A program made the position numbers and the translations under genes. The notes under the pieces were generated by a model. That model did no database searches, was not told the DNA's origin, and worked only from the letters and a program-made list of their open reading frames with translations. Source: Bacillus xiapuensis (GTDB lineage: Bacteria > Bacillota > Bacilli > Bacillales > Domibacillaceae). Taken from it: a stretch of DNA of 64,000 bases. This document shows positions 1 to 9,889 of this stretch, in pieces (the stretch's first letter is position 1; every line of letters begins with the position of its first letter). The stretch covers positions 1,893,828-1,957,827 of the forward strand of contig NZ_KZ454939.1 in the NCBI RefSeq assembly GCF_002797355.1. The letters run 5' to 3'.

Positions 1-611
1 TCCACTTTCAACGTAGATACCGGGTCTAATGCAGAAGTCGGTTCATCCATTAAAATGACATCCGGTTCCAATGCCAAGCAGCGCGCAATACACAGCCGCT
101 GCTGCTGTCCACCGGATAAACCGTAAGCCGGCTCATGAATCCGATCTTTTACTTCATCCCAAAGAGCGGCACCGCGCAAGCTCTTCTCCACCGTCTCGCT
201 GATGATTTTTTTATTTTTAATGCCGTGAATTCTCAGTCCAAAAGCGATGTTTTCAAAAATGGATTTTGGAAATGGGTTCGGCTTTTGGAAGACCATTCCC
301 ACACGCGTACGAAGCTCTTCCACTAGAAAGTCTTTGCCAAAAATATTGCGGCCGCGATATTCAATGACTCCGGATGTTTTCACGTCTGGCACTAAGTCCA
401 CCATGCGGTTCAGCGTTTTGACATAAGTGGACTTCCCGCATCCAGAAGGACCGATAATGGCCGTTACCTCGTTTTCCATAATCTCTAAATTAATATTCTT
501 CAATGCATGATGATTCCCGTACCAAAGGTTGCAGTTTTTGGTGCTGTAAACAGCACGTCTTTCGTTTGCCCCGTTGTTTTGTTTCTTATTATTCACTACC
601 TCTAGTGCCAT
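1..611 (-). CDS. pstB: Phosphate ABC transporter ATP-binding protein PstB (3' end outside window)
   Basis: Energises high-affinity phosphate import through PstC/PstA on the cytoplasmic membrane face. About 203 codons are visible, from an ATG 34 nt after pstA; roughly the last quarter of a usual PstB is beyond the left edge. Walker [10 protein letters not shown] lies at residues 54-62, followed by a Q-loop (VFQKPNPFP), the signature LSGGQQQR and Walker B with [12 protein letters not shown]. The GCGKST form and the adjacent pst permeases make PstB the specific assignment. It is the distal gene of pstS-pstC-pstA-pstB. Some Bacilli carry two pstB paralogues; whether a second follows cannot be seen. 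Confidence 0.96.
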   Translation of the reverse strand, partial: MALEVVNNKKQNNGANERRAVYSTKNCNLWYGNHHALKNINLEIMENEVTAIIGPSGCGKSTYVKTLNRMVDLVPDVKTSGVIEYRGRNIFGKDFLVEELRTRVGMVFQKPNPFPKSIFENIAFGLRIHGIKNKKIISETVEKSLRGAALWDEVKDRIHEPAYGLSGGQQQRLCIARCLALEPDVILMDEPTSALDPVSTLKV

Positions 612-645
612 ATATTTTCCCTCCAAATGAAGATGCTTTACGAAC

Positions 646-1551
646 TTAATATCTTTGCTGATAACGATTTCGAATCCATACGGCCACAGAATTCATCAAG
701 ATCAAGATGATTAACAGCACGATGATGCCTGCAGCTGCAAGCAAATGGAATTCCTCTTGCGGTCTGCTGGTCCAGTTGTAGATTTGCATCGGCAAAGCAG
801 AAAACTGATCCAAAAACGACATTGGCAAAAAGGCGACAAAGGTTGGGATTCCCACAACGACTAATGGCGCAGTTTCCCCAATAGCCCTTGAAAAAGCAAG
901 AATGCTTCCTGTTAAGATACCCGGGATAGCTGCTGGAAGCACCACCCGTAAAATCGTTTGCCATTTCGTTGCACCGAGACCGTAGGAGGCTTCTCTTAAT
1001 TCTTTAGGCACCGCACGAATTGATTCCTGAGAAGCAACAATGATGACGGGCAAAATCAGCAAACTCATCGTTAAACCAGCCGCCAAAACACTGTTTCCAA
1101 GATAGAACAACCGAACGAAAATCGTTAAACCAAGCAAACCGAAAACAACGGAAGGAACACCTGCAAGGTTGGAAATGTTCATTTGAATCCAGCGGGTAAT
1201 CCAGTTTTTCTTCGCATATTCCTCAAGATAAATGGCCGCGCCGACACCAAGAAGAAAAGAAACCGGCACAACAACTGCCATCATCCATAGCGTGCCGACA
1301 ATCGCTGCTTTAATGCCCGCTTGCTCTGGGCGTCTGGAAGCGAAATTCTGTAAGAAATCCCAGGACAAATGCCCAGCGCCTTGCGAAAAGATGCGGACAA
1401 GCAGCACGATCAAAATGACCGACGTCAGAATCGTGGCGGCTAAAAATAATCCTTTATAAAGGTTATTTCTCAACAATCTGGAAGGAATCTTTCCTACCAT
1501 TTCATCGGTGTTAATCTTGCTTTGTGCGTTATGATTCTGTACGTTTTCCAT
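646..1551 (-). CDS. pstA: Phosphate ABC transporter permease PstA
   Basis: One of two integral membrane subunits of the phosphate importer. The 301-residue protein has a cytoplasmic N-terminus of about 35 residues followed by six predicted membrane segments. The permease coupling (EAA) loop is visible as [12 protein letters not shown], with [10 protein letters not shown] after it, typical of PstA. The ATG overlaps the pstC stop by one base (TAATG), and an AGGAGG-like ribosome site sits in the end of pstC, so translation is probably coupled. Expression follows the PhoP-controlled promoter upstream of pstS. Confidence 0.96.
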   Translation of the reverse strand: MENVQNHNAQSKINTDEMVGKIPSRLLRNNLYKGLFLAATILTSVILIVLLVRIFSQGAGHLSWDFLQNFASRRPEQAGIKAAIVGTLWMMAVVVPVSFLLGVGAAIYLEEYAKKNWITRWIQMNISNLAGVPSVVFGLLGLTIFVRLFYLGNSVLAAGLTMSLLILPVIIVASQESIRAVPKELREASYGLGATKWQTILRVVLPAAIPGILTGSILAFSRAIGETAPLVVVGIPTFVAFLPMSFLDQFSALPMQIYNWTSRPQEEFHLLAAAGIIVLLIILILMNSVAVWIRNRYQQRY

Positions 1552-2495
1552 TAGTACTCCTCCCTAAAACGCTTAGAGATGCGCTGAGCTAAAATATTCA
1601 TGGCCAATGTAAATAGGAATAATGTAAATCCGACAGCATAAATACTATAATAGATCGTTGTACCAAAACCGGCATCACCCGTACTTACTTGAACAATATA
1701 GGATGTCATCGTCTGCAGAGAAGATGTTAAATCCAGCTCCGCAGTTGGAGTTGAACCTCCCGCAATGGTAACGATCATCGTCTCGCCAATCGCCCGGGAA
1801 ATAGCTAAGACGATGGAAGCTAGTATTCCTGATAAAGCCGCCGGAAAAGCCACTCTCCAAGTCATTTCCCATTTTGTAGCTCCCAGCGCTAAAGCACCTT
1901 GACGCACAGCTTGAGGAACAGATGACAATGCATCTTCTGAAAGCGAAACGATCATTGGAATGATCATGATCCCCACCACAATTCCTGGGCTGATTGCGTT
2001 AAACAATTCCACTGAAGGGAAAATAGATCGCAATAACGGTGTGACAAACGTTAGAGCAAAGAAACCGTAAACAATCGTCGGAACACCAGCCAATACTTCT
2101 AGGATCGGCTTCATAACTTTTCTTACTCTATCGGAAGCATATTCACTTAAATAAACCGCGACCGCTAATCCGATAGGCACTGCTGTAATGGTCGCAATAA
2201 ATGTAATTTTTAACGTACCCACAATCAATGGGAGAATTCCATAAGTTGATTCTGTTGCAGAGAATGGATACCACTCTTTAGCTGTAAAAAATTCCGTCAG
2301 CGGGACTTCTTTAAAAAACGTCAATGTTTCAAAAATAAGCGTCAGCACGATGCCAACCGTTGTTAAAACTGAGACAGCTGCCATTAAAAATAATACGATA
2401 GGTATAATTTTTTCGCTTCTGTTCAGGAATCCTTTCTGATATTTTTTTTGTAGTAATTCCTGAACAGGACTCAATTGTTTCTCAGCTGTTTTCAA
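1551..2495 (-). CDS. pstC: Phosphate ABC transporter permease PstC
   Basis: Second membrane subunit of the PstSCAB importer. I chose a TTG start (protein begins with M-K-T-A-E-K-Q), because AAAGGAG stands seven bases upstream. The longer reading frame from an ATG at 2549 would run through a strong hairpin (2520-2555) and has no ribosome site. That gives about 314 residues. Six membrane segments follow a cytoplasmic N-terminus; the EAA loop reads RQGALALGATKWEM and is followed by SRAIGETMIV. About 117 bases separate it from pstS. Confidence 0.95.
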   Translation of the reverse strand: MKTAEKQLSPVQELLQKKYQKGFLNRSEKIIPIVLFLMAAVSVLTTVGIVLTLIFETLTFFKEVPLTEFFTAKEWYPFSATESTYGILPLIVGTLKITFIATITAVPIGLAVAVYLSEYASDRVRKVMKPILEVLAGVPTIVYGFFALTFVTPLLRSIFPSVELFNAISPGIVVGIMIIPMIVSLSEDALSSVPQAVRQGALALGATKWEMTWRVAFPAALSGILASIVLAISRAIGETMIVTIAGGSTPTAELDLTSSLQTMTSYIVQVSTGDAGFGTTIYYSIYAVGFTLFLFTLAMNILAQRISKRFREEY

Positions 2496-2519
2496 AATGA
2501 AAACTCCTTTCAACCCCAT

Positions 2520-2555
2520 CACAAGATGGAAAGCAGATACGCTTTCCATCCTGTG
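2520..2555 (-). other. Hairpin between pstS and pstC
   Basis: On the minus strand CACAGGATGGAAAGC pairs with GCTTTCCATCTTGTG around a six-base loop, with one G-U type mismatch. There is no following T-run, so it is not a classic terminator. It sits just after pstS and ahead of the pstC ribosome site. Such hairpins can protect the 3' end of the upstream message; pst mRNA processing that leaves pstS in excess is known in B. subtilis. The role here is inferred. Confidence 0.75.
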
Positions 2556-2612
2556 GAATAATAATCTTTATCCGCCAGCCTTTAATTCTTTATTATTTCT
2601 TTAATTTCTATA

Positions 2613-3587
2613 TTATTTCTTTAATCCTTCTAAAGTTTCTAATTGTTTATCGTATTCTTCATCAGGAAGCTTGACGTAGCCAACTTCTTCCGCCATTGCT
2701 CCGGCGTTTTCAAGAGTGAATTTCATATAGTCATACACAGATTCTTCATCTGCTACCGCTTTGTTAGCAACGTATGTGAAAAGCGGACGTGACAGTGGAG
2801 AGTATTTTCCAGACTCGATTGTTTCATTTGTCGGTTCAACCGGACCTTCTCCGCCATCGACCGGAACTACCTTCAGCTTGTCCTTGTTCTCTGCGTAATA
2901 AGCATAGCCGAAGTAGCCAATCGCGTTTTTATCGCCCGTTACACCTTGAACCAACACGTTGTCATCCTCTGATAATGTAGCCGCTTTGTCAATTTGTTTT
3001 TCTTCAAGAATTACTTCATTGAAGTAATCATAAGTTCCCGAATCAGTTCCAGGAGAATACAGTTTAATTTCTTCGTCCGGCCAGCCTTTGCGGATGTCAG
3101 ACCATTTTTTTGGCTTGCCAGTATCCACCCACATTTTTTGCAGCTCTTCAATAGTTAGGTGGTCTACCCAATCATTATCTTTATTCACTACGATGGAAAG
3201 TCCGTCAAAAGCAAGTTTGAATTCAGTGAAATCAATCTTTTTCTCTTCAAGAGAAGCTTTTTCTTCATCTTTAATTGGACGGGAGGCATTGCTCATCTGC
3301 GTTTCGCCTGCGATGAACTTCTCAAATCCGCCGCCTGTACCAGAAAATCCGACGGTCACTTTCACATCAGGTTGTTCCATCATATACTCTTCAGAAACAG
3401 CTTCCATGATCGGATAAACAGTTGAAGATCCATCCACTTGAATGTTTCCTTGCATTTGCTTATCGGATTCACCCGTCTGCTCTGTACTTTCCTTCTTCCC
3501 TTCACCGTCTGTATTGCCATTACAAGCGCCTAATACAAGCGCAGAACCGAGCATGGCTGATACAGCTAAAACTTTAACTGGTTTCAT
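2613..3587 (-). CDS. pstS: Phosphate-binding lipoprotein PstS
   Basis: Extracellular phosphate receptor tethered to the membrane, delivering phosphate to PstC/PstA. The 324-residue precursor has a lipoprotein signal peptide ending in the lipobox LGAC (cysteine near residue 22), then a charged linker. The mature domain shows PstS/SphX signatures: DGSSTVYPI, the phosphate-loop stretch SGTGGGFEKF, and SPGTDSGTYDYF. It is first in the pst operon and is preceded by an 11-bp-phased PhoP box, so induction by phosphate starvation is expected. Confidence 0.97.
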   Translation of the reverse strand: MKPVKVLAVSAMLGSALVLGACNGNTDGEGKKESTEQTGESDKQMQGNIQVDGSSTVYPIMEAVSEEYMMEQPDVKVTVGFSGTGGGFEKFIAGETQMSNASRPIKDEEKASLEEKKIDFTEFKLAFDGLSIVVNKDNDWVDHLTIEELQKMWVDTGKPKKWSDIRKGWPDEEIKLYSPGTDSGTYDYFNEVILEEKQIDKAATLSEDDNVLVQGVTGDKNAIGYFGYAYYAENKDKLKVVPVDGGEGPVEPTNETIESGKYSPLSRPLFTYVANKAVADEESVYDYMKFTLENAGAMAEEVGYVKLPDEEYDKQLETLEGLKK

Positions 3588-3628
3588 TCTCTTTTCCCCC
3601 TAAGATTGTTTATGGTTGTTTTTACTAC

Positions 3629-3689
3629 TGTAAACAGATTAACGGAGGAGTATTAAATACGTTTTAATACAATGTAAATGTTTTGTAAA
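3629..3689 (-). promoter_or_regulatory. PhoP box upstream of pstS
   Basis: Read on the minus strand, TTTACA elements start at 3689 and 3678, TTAAAA at 3667, TTAATA at 3656 and TTTACA at 3634. All lie on an 11-base phase; only the position at 3645 lacks a match. The Bacillus PhoP box consists of TT(A/C/T)A(C/T)A repeats about 11 bases apart, so the match is good. The array is about 45-100 bases upstream of the pstS start. Confidence 0.85.
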
Positions 3690-3710
3690 TCGTTATTTTT
3701 TACGCATGAA

Positions 3711-3736
3711 AAAACACCCAGTTGGGAAACTGGGTG
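3711..3736 (-). terminator. Rho-independent terminator of pbpA
   Basis: Perfect stem CACCCAGTT / AACTGGGTG with a short loop, followed on the minus strand by six T residues. It sits 12 bases after the pbpA stop and separates it from the pst promoter. Confidence 0.93.
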
Positions 3737-3748
3737 CTGTCAGCCGCT

Positions 3749-5929
3749 TCATTCTTCTGTTTTATCTTCGCTCTGCTGATCGTCTTTCGTCCTAATTTTT
3801 TGATCGACCGTTACATCAGAGGTTTGTTCTTTCATTCGTTTTTCCTTCAGCTCGAAATACTTATCGAGCACTCTTCTCCCTATAATGTTGGATATACTGG
3901 AACTGCCGTTTCCTTCATAAACCCAAGGAACGACCACCGACATCGCTACTTCCGGATTATCCGCCGGAGCATAAGCAGCGAGCGTCACGTTCCAGGTCAT
4001 CGGCAATGTTTGGCCATTTTTTATATATTGCTCGCCCTTCGGCCCGTCATAGACCCCTTCAGCCGTTCCGGTTTTTCCAGCAGGCTTGTAGGGTGCATTG
4101 GCAAAATGAGCTCGCGCTGTTCCCTGTGAGCCGCTCATCACCATTCGAAATCCTTCCTGCACACGCTTCAGCTCGTTTGGTGTAACATCGATGCGATTGA
4201 TCACTTCCGGCTGAATTTCCTTAACGAGCGATCCGATTTTATCCGCTTCTGTAGCTGGCTGGCGAATCTCCTTGACGATATGCGGCTTCATCCGATAGCC
4301 GTCATTGGCAATCGTAGAGACATATTGCGCCAGCTGCAGCGGGGTATACGTATCAAACTGGCCAATGGAGAAATCCAGCAATTTCCCCGGCTCCCCTAGA
4401 TTGATTTTCCCCTGGAAGCCGATTTGTTCATTAGGCAGATCAATGCCGGTCGGCACACCAAGACCGAATTGGCCAAAATGGCGGCGCATCGTCGAGAACC
4501 CGTGCATCAAATCTAAATTTAAGCTTCCGTTCGGAATGTATTTTCCTTTGCCGATTTCAATCGCTGTTTTAAACATATATACGTTTGACGAGCGCATGAG
4601 CGCATATTTTTCGTTGATTCCCATGGCACCGCCGCGGTTGAACCACGAGCTTTTCGGATTGGTGTCTTTAAATCTCAACGGTTCGTCCACAATATAATCA
4701 CCCGGGTCATTGGCCCCTGTCATATAGCCGGTCAGAACGGTTGCGCCCTTCACGGCAGATCCCATCGCATAAGAGGTCGTCAAATTCCCTAAAGCAAAAT
4801 CCAGTATCTCGGGTTTTCCGTTATTCACCTCGTATTTTTTCCCTGACAGGGCTAGAATTTCTCCTGTTCTCGGGTCCATCATTGTTACGAACGCGCGGTC
4901 AAGAAGATAGCGTCCATATCCGGACTTTTCTTTCCTAAGTTCTTCTTCGACAATCTGATCGACTGCTTGCTGAAGATCCATATCGATCGTTAATATAAGG
5001 TCATTGCCGCGCTGGCCTTCACGGATCACTTCAGAATCCAAGATGTTTCCCGATTTGTCCGTAATGTTTTTCACTTTTGTTTTCTTGCCGCGAAGCATTT
5101 CTTCATATTGATATTCAATATAGCTTTTCCCAACGCGATCATTACGGCTATATCCCCGGGAGGTGTAATAATCAACCATCTCCTTCGGCAGTCCTTCTCT
5201 TGAAGAAGAAATATTGCCAAGTACCGTCTTTAATGTATTCTCGTACATATATAAACGATCCCAATCCGTTGTCGTATTCACTCCCGGAAGAGAAGCGAGA
5301 TTTTCACTGACGACGGCATATTCTTTTTCGGTCACGTTTTTACTTTTGACAATTTGCGGTGTCATTGCGTAACCGCTCGTAAATTCACGATAAATCGCCA
5401 ATATCTCAAGTTCTTTCGGTGTCAGATCCTTTAAATCCTCTTCTGTAATGCGGTCAATTTGCATTTGGTAAATTTTCTTTTCTTCAATTTCATTTTCTTT
5501 AAATTTTTTCCATTCTTCTTTTGTAATTTTCTTTTTGCCTTTCTCCGGATACTTCATTAGCCAGAAATCTTTCTTGTCACGCTCGGTTACTTGATCGGTT
5601 TCCTTCTCAATCAGCGCTGCAAGCTTAGTGGCTGTTTTCAGCATTTCCTTAGGATCCGCTCCCTTAGAGCGCGTGTATGTAATCGCATTTTTCGGCGCAT
5701 TATCCACGATCACTCGTGCATCACGATCAAAAATCTTTCCCCTTGGCACGCTGGCATTTACCGTTACATCTTCTGTCCGCTCAATTTTTCTTTGATAATC
5801 TTCCCCCTGGACAATCTGTACAATCCCCAGTCTGAAAATCAATATCGAAAAAAGCAAAAAGACAACGAAGAACATCATGTTCATCCGAAAAGGGACATGC
5901 GTCTTTCTTCTTTTTTTTGTCTTTTTCAC
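3749..5929 (-). CDS. pbpA: Class B penicillin-binding protein (transpeptidase), PbpA/PBP2A type
   Basis: Cross-links peptidoglycan during lateral wall synthesis at the outer face of the membrane. The 726-residue protein has a basic N-terminus and one membrane anchor (about residues 18-40), a PBP dimerisation domain starting at VPRGKIFDRD, and a C-terminal transpeptidase domain. The catalytic motifs are SAVK (391-394), SSN (447-449) and KTGTAEG (619 onward). The C-terminus is a charged, probably disordered tail. B. subtilis carries pbpA in the same place between pst and the yqgE MFS gene, which supports the symbol. It has its own terminator. Confidence 0.93.
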   Translation of the reverse strand: MKKTKKRRKTHVPFRMNMMFFVVFLLFSILIFRLGIVQIVQGEDYQRKIERTEDVTVNASVPRGKIFDRDARVIVDNAPKNAITYTRSKGADPKEMLKTATKLAALIEKETDQVTERDKKDFWLMKYPEKGKKKITKEEWKKFKENEIEEKKIYQMQIDRITEEDLKDLTPKELEILAIYREFTSGYAMTPQIVKSKNVTEKEYAVVSENLASLPGVNTTTDWDRLYMYENTLKTVLGNISSSREGLPKEMVDYYTSRGYSRNDRVGKSYIEYQYEEMLRGKKTKVKNITDKSGNILDSEVIREGQRGNDLILTIDMDLQQAVDQIVEEELRKEKSGYGRYLLDRAFVTMMDPRTGEILALSGKKYEVNNGKPEILDFALGNLTTSYAMGSAVKGATVLTGYMTGANDPGDYIVDEPLRFKDTNPKSSWFNRGGAMGINEKYALMRSSNVYMFKTAIEIGKGKYIPNGSLNLDLMHGFSTMRRHFGQFGLGVPTGIDLPNEQIGFQGKINLGEPGKLLDFSIGQFDTYTPLQLAQYVSTIANDGYRMKPHIVKEIRQPATEADKIGSLVKEIQPEVINRIDVTPNELKRVQEGFRMVMSGSQGTARAHFANAPYKPAGKTGTAEGVYDGPKGEQYIKNGQTLPMTWNVTLAAYAPADNPEVAMSVVVPWVYEGNGSSSISNIIGRRVLDKYFELKEKRMKEQTSDVTVDQKIRTKDDQQSEDKTEE

Positions 5930-6024
5930 CGCTCACTATCCTCTCTGCAAATGATTTCTTAATTTATTTTTATCCACTCCTCATTCTATACAAATTTAAA
6001 GCTTTTTTCTACAATTAGCTACAA

Positions 6025-6056
6025 GAAAAAAAGACTTGGATCAATTCACCAAGTCT
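6025..6056 (-). terminator. Rho-independent terminator of the MFS gene
   Basis: Stem AGACTTGG / CCAAGTCT, followed on the minus strand by seven T residues. The stop codon of the MFS gene lies in the loop, so the last codons form part of the stem. Confidence 0.88.
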
Positions 6057-7270
6057 CTTGCCGGATGGAGATTCACTTTTCTGATGCAAAAATAAATAAA
6101 GCTGTGCCCGGATCCAAGAATAAGAAGCAGCAGGGGAATGCTTTGTTTCTCGCCGAAAAAAGAGACAGCTGCTATAAATATCAAAATGGATAGAATTCTC
6201 CCCGCATTAATGAACACTTCCCTGACGACCATATACTCAATTCGCCTTTGTGCCGCCTTTCTGCCTTGACCGATTACGTCATAGGTCATCGATAAGTAGG
6301 GAACTAGCAAAAACGGATAAGCGACAGCAATCAGAGCCGCATATATGAGCAAACGGGCGAATGTCAGCTGCGGAACGATTATAAACAAGGACAAAAAAAG
6401 GACGAGCCCAGCCGCAAAAATAACCTGCTTACGGAAGCGTTTGCTAATCACTCTTGTAGCAAGCGAATAGCTGATAAAAGATACGCTCGAGTATACAAGC
6501 CCGTACGTTCCAAGCGCCAGCTCGCTGCCCGTTGTAACAAAGACAAACACCGAAATAACAAAGACAAACACCCCTTCCCTCAAGCCTTGAAAAAAATGAG
6601 CGTTTGTGATTCTTTTCCAATCCTTGTTGCATTTTCTCTCCCGCCACACCAAAAGAAATTCATACTTGCCTTTTGCAGGCCTTCTTTTTAAAAGCAGACT
6701 GATCACCACAGCCGCTGAAAAGCAAGCAAGTGACAAAGCAAACACGATCATATAGCCGATTTGGGAGGTAAAGCGGCTAATGATAAATCCGGCCAGCATA
6801 GGCCCTATCATTCCGCCCGCTGAAAATAACGTACCGAAAAAGCCATTAAAAAAATCTCTTGTTTCCGGTTCAGTAATTTCAAATGTCAGCACATTATAAG
6901 CCAGCCAATAAAAACCGTATCCCCAGCCAAGTAAAGCGCCCAATAAAAAAATCCATTCAGAGGCTTGGTCGCCGAAGGATAGCACCGCGATATAAAAGGT
7001 TCCAAGAATGGTCACTCCCAGCCTTAAAACAACCACCCGATCCACTTTTTTTGCGCATTTTCCAGCCACAAAAAAAGCGAATGGCTGTACGGCGGCCACC
7101 GTTAGGTTATAAAGGGCCAAATCGATGAACTGGCCTGATTGCCTCCATAAATAAATGTTTACGAAAGTGTTGGATAACGCCACGCTCAGGGAATACAGAC
7201 CTCCGATCAGAAGCAATAACATTAAATCCTTCGTCAAGTCTATATGATGGAACCACTTTTTAAACCACAT
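6041..7270 (-). CDS. MFS transporter, YqgE-like
   Basis: 409-residue polytopic membrane protein with about 12 predicted membrane segments and a central cytoplasmic loop rich in basic residues (KRRPAKGKYEFL and nearby). This is the layout of a major facilitator superfamily carrier. The position between pbpA and sodA matches B. subtilis yqgE. No substrate can be read from the sequence. An unexplained AAAGGAGG-like sequence stands upstream at about 7311. The gene appears monocistronic, with its own terminator. Confidence 0.85.
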   Translation of the reverse strand: MWFKKWFHHIDLTKDLMLLLLIGGLYSLSVALSNTFVNIYLWRQSGQFIDLALYNLTVAAVQPFAFFVAGKCAKKVDRVVVLRLGVTILGTFYIAVLSFGDQASEWIFLLGALLGWGYGFYWLAYNVLTFEITEPETRDFFNGFFGTLFSAGGMIGPMLAGFIISRFTSQIGYMIVFALSLACFSAAVVISLLLKRRPAKGKYEFLLVWRERKCNKDWKRITNAHFFQGLREGVFVFVISVFVFVTTGSELALGTYGLVYSSVSFISYSLATRVISKRFRKQVIFAAGLVLFLSLFIIVPQLTFARLLIYAALIAVAYPFLLVPYLSMTYDVIGQGRKAAQRRIEYMVVREVFINAGRILSILIFIAAVSFFGEKQSIPLLLLILGSGHSFIYFCIRKVNLHPARDLVN

Positions 7271-7330
7271 CCCTGTGTATTCCCCCTCTCTCGCTTATGT
7301 TTTGGAGAAAAGGAGGTAGTTATACAATGA

Positions 7331-7361
7331 AAAAAAGACAAGCCAATTGAATTGGCTTGTC
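7331..7361 (-). terminator. Rho-independent terminator of sodA
   Basis: Stem GACAAGCCAAT / ATTGGCTTGTC with a tiny loop, followed on the minus strand by a T-run. Confidence 0.94.
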
Positions 7362-7377
7362 CGCGGCACTTCCATTA

Positions 7378-7986
7378 TTATTTAGCTGCGCTGAAGCGTT
7401 TAGCTACTTCATCCCAGTTAACAACATTCCAGAAAGCTTTGATGTACTCAGGACGGCGATTTTGATAGTTCAAGTAGTAAGCGTGCTCCCAAACATCAAG
7501 CCCTAACACAGGAGTTTTCCCATCCATCAATGGCGAATCTTGGTTTGGTGTGCTTGTAATTTCAAGATCGCCGTTATGGACCACTAACCATGCCCAGCCT
7601 GAACCGAAGCGTCCAGCTGCTGCTTGGGCAAATGCATCCTTGAATTTGTCCAGGCTGCCGAATTTATTATTGATCGCATCTGCTAGCTCGCCAGTTGGCT
7701 CGCCGCCGCCATTTGGAGAAAGGATTTGCCAGAATAAAGAGTGGTTGGCATGTCCGCCTCCGTTGTTGCGAACAGCTGTGCGAATGTTTTCAGGAACCGC
7801 ATCAAGATTAGCGATTACTTCTTCCACAGATTTGCTGGCTAAATCATCATGGCCTTGAAGCGCCTCATTTAGTTTCGTTACATACGTGTTGTGATGCTTC
7901 GTATGGTGAATATTCATGGTTTCCTTGTCAATATGAGGCTCTAATGCATCGTAAGCGTAAGGTAATTCCGGTAATTGAAATGCCAT
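7378..7986 (-). CDS. sodA: Manganese superoxide dismutase
   Basis: Converts superoxide to hydrogen peroxide and oxygen in the cytoplasm. The 202-residue protein is the usual length and carries the four metal ligands His27, His82, Asp164 and His168 (the last two in the DVWEHAYY motif). [10 protein letters not shown] surrounds the second ligand. Gly/Gln positions around [10 protein letters not shown] fit the Mn type, but metal choice cannot be proved from sequence. Start: ATG with GGGAGGAAT upstream. A sigma-A-like promoter lies at 8031-8059, and a strong terminator follows. Confidence 0.97.
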   Translation of the reverse strand: MAFQLPELPYAYDALEPHIDKETMNIHHTKHHNTYVTKLNEALQGHDDLASKSVEEVIANLDAVPENIRTAVRNNGGGHANHSLFWQILSPNGGGEPTGELADAINNKFGSLDKFKDAFAQAAAGRFGSGWAWLVVHNGDLEITSTPNQDSPLMDGKTPVLGLDVWEHAYYLNYQNRRPEYIKAFWNVVNWDEVAKRFSAAK

Positions 7987-8030
7987 AATAAATTCCTCCC
8001 ATTTCGTATTTTTCTTTGCCTTCGTTTCTT

Positions 8031-8059
8031 AGGGTACCAAAATCGGTTCCCTCTTTCAA
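8031..8059 (-). promoter_or_regulatory. Probable sigma-A promoter of sodA
   Basis: Minus strand: TTGAAA (-35), 17-base spacer, TACCCT (-10), about 45 bases before the sodA start. The -10 is weak at two positions. Confidence 0.55.
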
Positions 8060-8105
8060 TTTTTATGCCTAATTACTCAATGAAATATCGTGTGGCCTCT
8101 TAGAA

Positions 8106-8144
8106 AAAGCAAAGAAGATGCTCCATAATACAGGAACATCTTCT
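8106..8144 (-). terminator. Terminator of the Na/Pi cotransporter gene
   Basis: Stem AGAAGATGTTCC / GGAGCATCTTCT with an eight-base loop and a T-rich stretch after it on the minus strand. Confidence 0.8.
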
Positions 8145-8157
8145 ATGTGCTATGCCA

Positions 8158-9792
8158 TCACAGCCCTCTTATTTCGAGAACCGCTTCTGCAATATTCACC
8201 GCATGATCGCCCATTCTTTCAAGATTGCTGATGATATCAACAAAGACAATACCTGCTTGGGCGGTGCAATCACCTGCGTTTAATCGTAAAATATGCTGTT
8301 TTCGCAGCTTTCTCTCCATCTTATCAATTAAATCTTCATTCTCCGCCACTTCTCTGGCTAAATTCGAATCATTATCATCAAGTGCTTTAATGGATTTGCT
8401 AACGGTGCTGATTGTCAGCTTGAACATTTCTTCCAAATCCGCCATTGCTTTGTCCGTCACTTTCACTTTATTCGCTTGCTGATAATCCACAAGTTCTAAA
8501 ATATTTTCAAAATGATCACCGATTCTCTCAATGTCGCGCACGGTGTCCATCAGTAAAGAATGTCTTTCCGATTCCATCTCTGAAAGGGAAGCACTGGACA
8601 AATTAATCAAGTAATTAGTAATTTTCTTATCTAAATTATTTAAAGCATCTTCAATTTGGTAAGCCGTATCTGAATGCTTCTGTTGCTTGGTCTTTAAATA
8701 CAAATGGGTTTCTTCCATACCGCGGACAGCGAATTGTCCCATGCGAATGACTTCTTCTTTCGCTTGCCCAAGCGCGATAGAAGGTGATTGTTCAATGAAT
8801 ATCGGATCAAGATGCTTCGCTTTGTATTCCACAACCGAATCTTCTCCAGGAATTAACTTCGTAACAACCGCCGCAAGCAACCCAACAAAAGGAAGTTGAA
8901 TTAATGTGTTCGTTACATTAAACGATCCGTGCGCAACAGCGATCATCATCTTCCGATCTAAATCCAATTCAGCGCCTAAGTAGGCAATAAACTGTGTGAA
9001 GAAAGGAAGAATAAGCAAGAATATCATCGTTCCAATTAAATTGAAAAGCACGTGGGTTGCAGCTGCCCGGCGTGCCGCTACGGATGCTCCAATAGAAGCC
9101 AGCACAGCTGTAATTGTCGTTCCGATATTATCTCCGAATAGAACCGGCATTGCCGCATTTAAATCTAGCAGGTTTTCAGCAAAAAGCCCTTGAAGAATAC
9201 CGATCGTGGCACTTGAGCTTTGGACAATCACCGTAAAGATGGTTCCAACCACTACTCCTAAAAACGGATTCGAACTCATATTCACCGTTAAATCATGGAA
9301 TGTTTCAAGCGTTCTTAACGGCTTCATTCCGCCACTCATTAATTCTAAGCCGTAAAATAAAGCGCCAAACCCAAAGAAGATCATTCCGATATTGTGCACT
9401 CTCTTCGTTTTAAAGAAGAAAATAAGAACTGCGCCAAGAGCTAAAATAGGCAGAGCATATTCCCCCACATCAATTCCAATAATGAAGGCGGTAATAGTTG
9501 TTCCGATATTCGCTCCCATAATTACGCCGATAGCTTGCTTCAGTGTCATAAACCCGGCACTGACAAGCCCGACTGTGATAACGGTCGTCGCTGAACTGCT
9601 TTGGATTAAAACCGTGACAAGAACTCCCGCTAAAACTCCCATGATCGGATTGGTCGTGAAACGGTCTAAAATATCACGCAAACGATCTCCAGCAGCCTGC
9701 TGCAGGCCATCCCCCATCAGTTTAATTCCGTATAAAAATATTCCAAGTCCACCTAAAAACTGAAACAGCATTTCCTGGACATTAATCTCCAT
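8158..9792 (-). CDS. Na+/phosphate cotransporter (NptA family) with C-terminal PhoU-like domain
   Basis: Predicted sodium-driven phosphate carrier, 544 residues. The membrane half contains the two inverted family repeats, each with the diagnostic QSSSAT motif (residues 64-70 and 191-197) and glycine-rich helices such as GANIGTTITAF and GDNIGTTITAV. From about residue 340 the protein becomes soluble and helical, resembling PhoU domains (RDIERIGDHFENI and NLERMGDHAVNIAE). This two-part layout is known for bacterial Na/Pi cotransporters. Together with pst 5 kb away it suggests two phosphate routes in one neighbourhood. PhoP-like repeats lie in its upstream region. Confidence 0.9.
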   Translation of the reverse strand: MEINVQEMLFQFLGGLGIFLYGIKLMGDGLQQAAGDRLRDILDRFTTNPIMGVLAGVLVTVLIQSSSATTVITVGLVSAGFMTLKQAIGVIMGANIGTTITAFIIGIDVGEYALPILALGAVLIFFFKTKRVHNIGMIFFGFGALFYGLELMSGGMKPLRTLETFHDLTVNMSSNPFLGVVVGTIFTVIVQSSSATIGILQGLFAENLLDLNAAMPVLFGDNIGTTITAVLASIGASVAARRAAATHVLFNLIGTMIFLLILPFFTQFIAYLGAELDLDRKMMIAVAHGSFNVTNTLIQLPFVGLLAAVVTKLIPGEDSVVEYKAKHLDPIFIEQSPSIALGQAKEEVIRMGQFAVRGMEETHLYLKTKQQKHSDTAYQIEDALNNLDKKITNYLINLSSASLSEMESERHSLLMDTVRDIERIGDHFENILELVDYQQANKVKVTDKAMADLEEMFKLTISTVSKSIKALDDNDSNLAREVAENEDLIDKMERKLRKQHILRLNAGDCTAQAGIVFVDIISNLERMGDHAVNIAEAVLEIRGL

Positions 9793-9889
9793 GTTTTCAA
9801 CTCCTAATCCATTGAATTCGACAAAACTTGCAAACCCTCTACAATTATTAATAAAACATTAGCCATAAGTAAATAATCTAAACGAAAAA

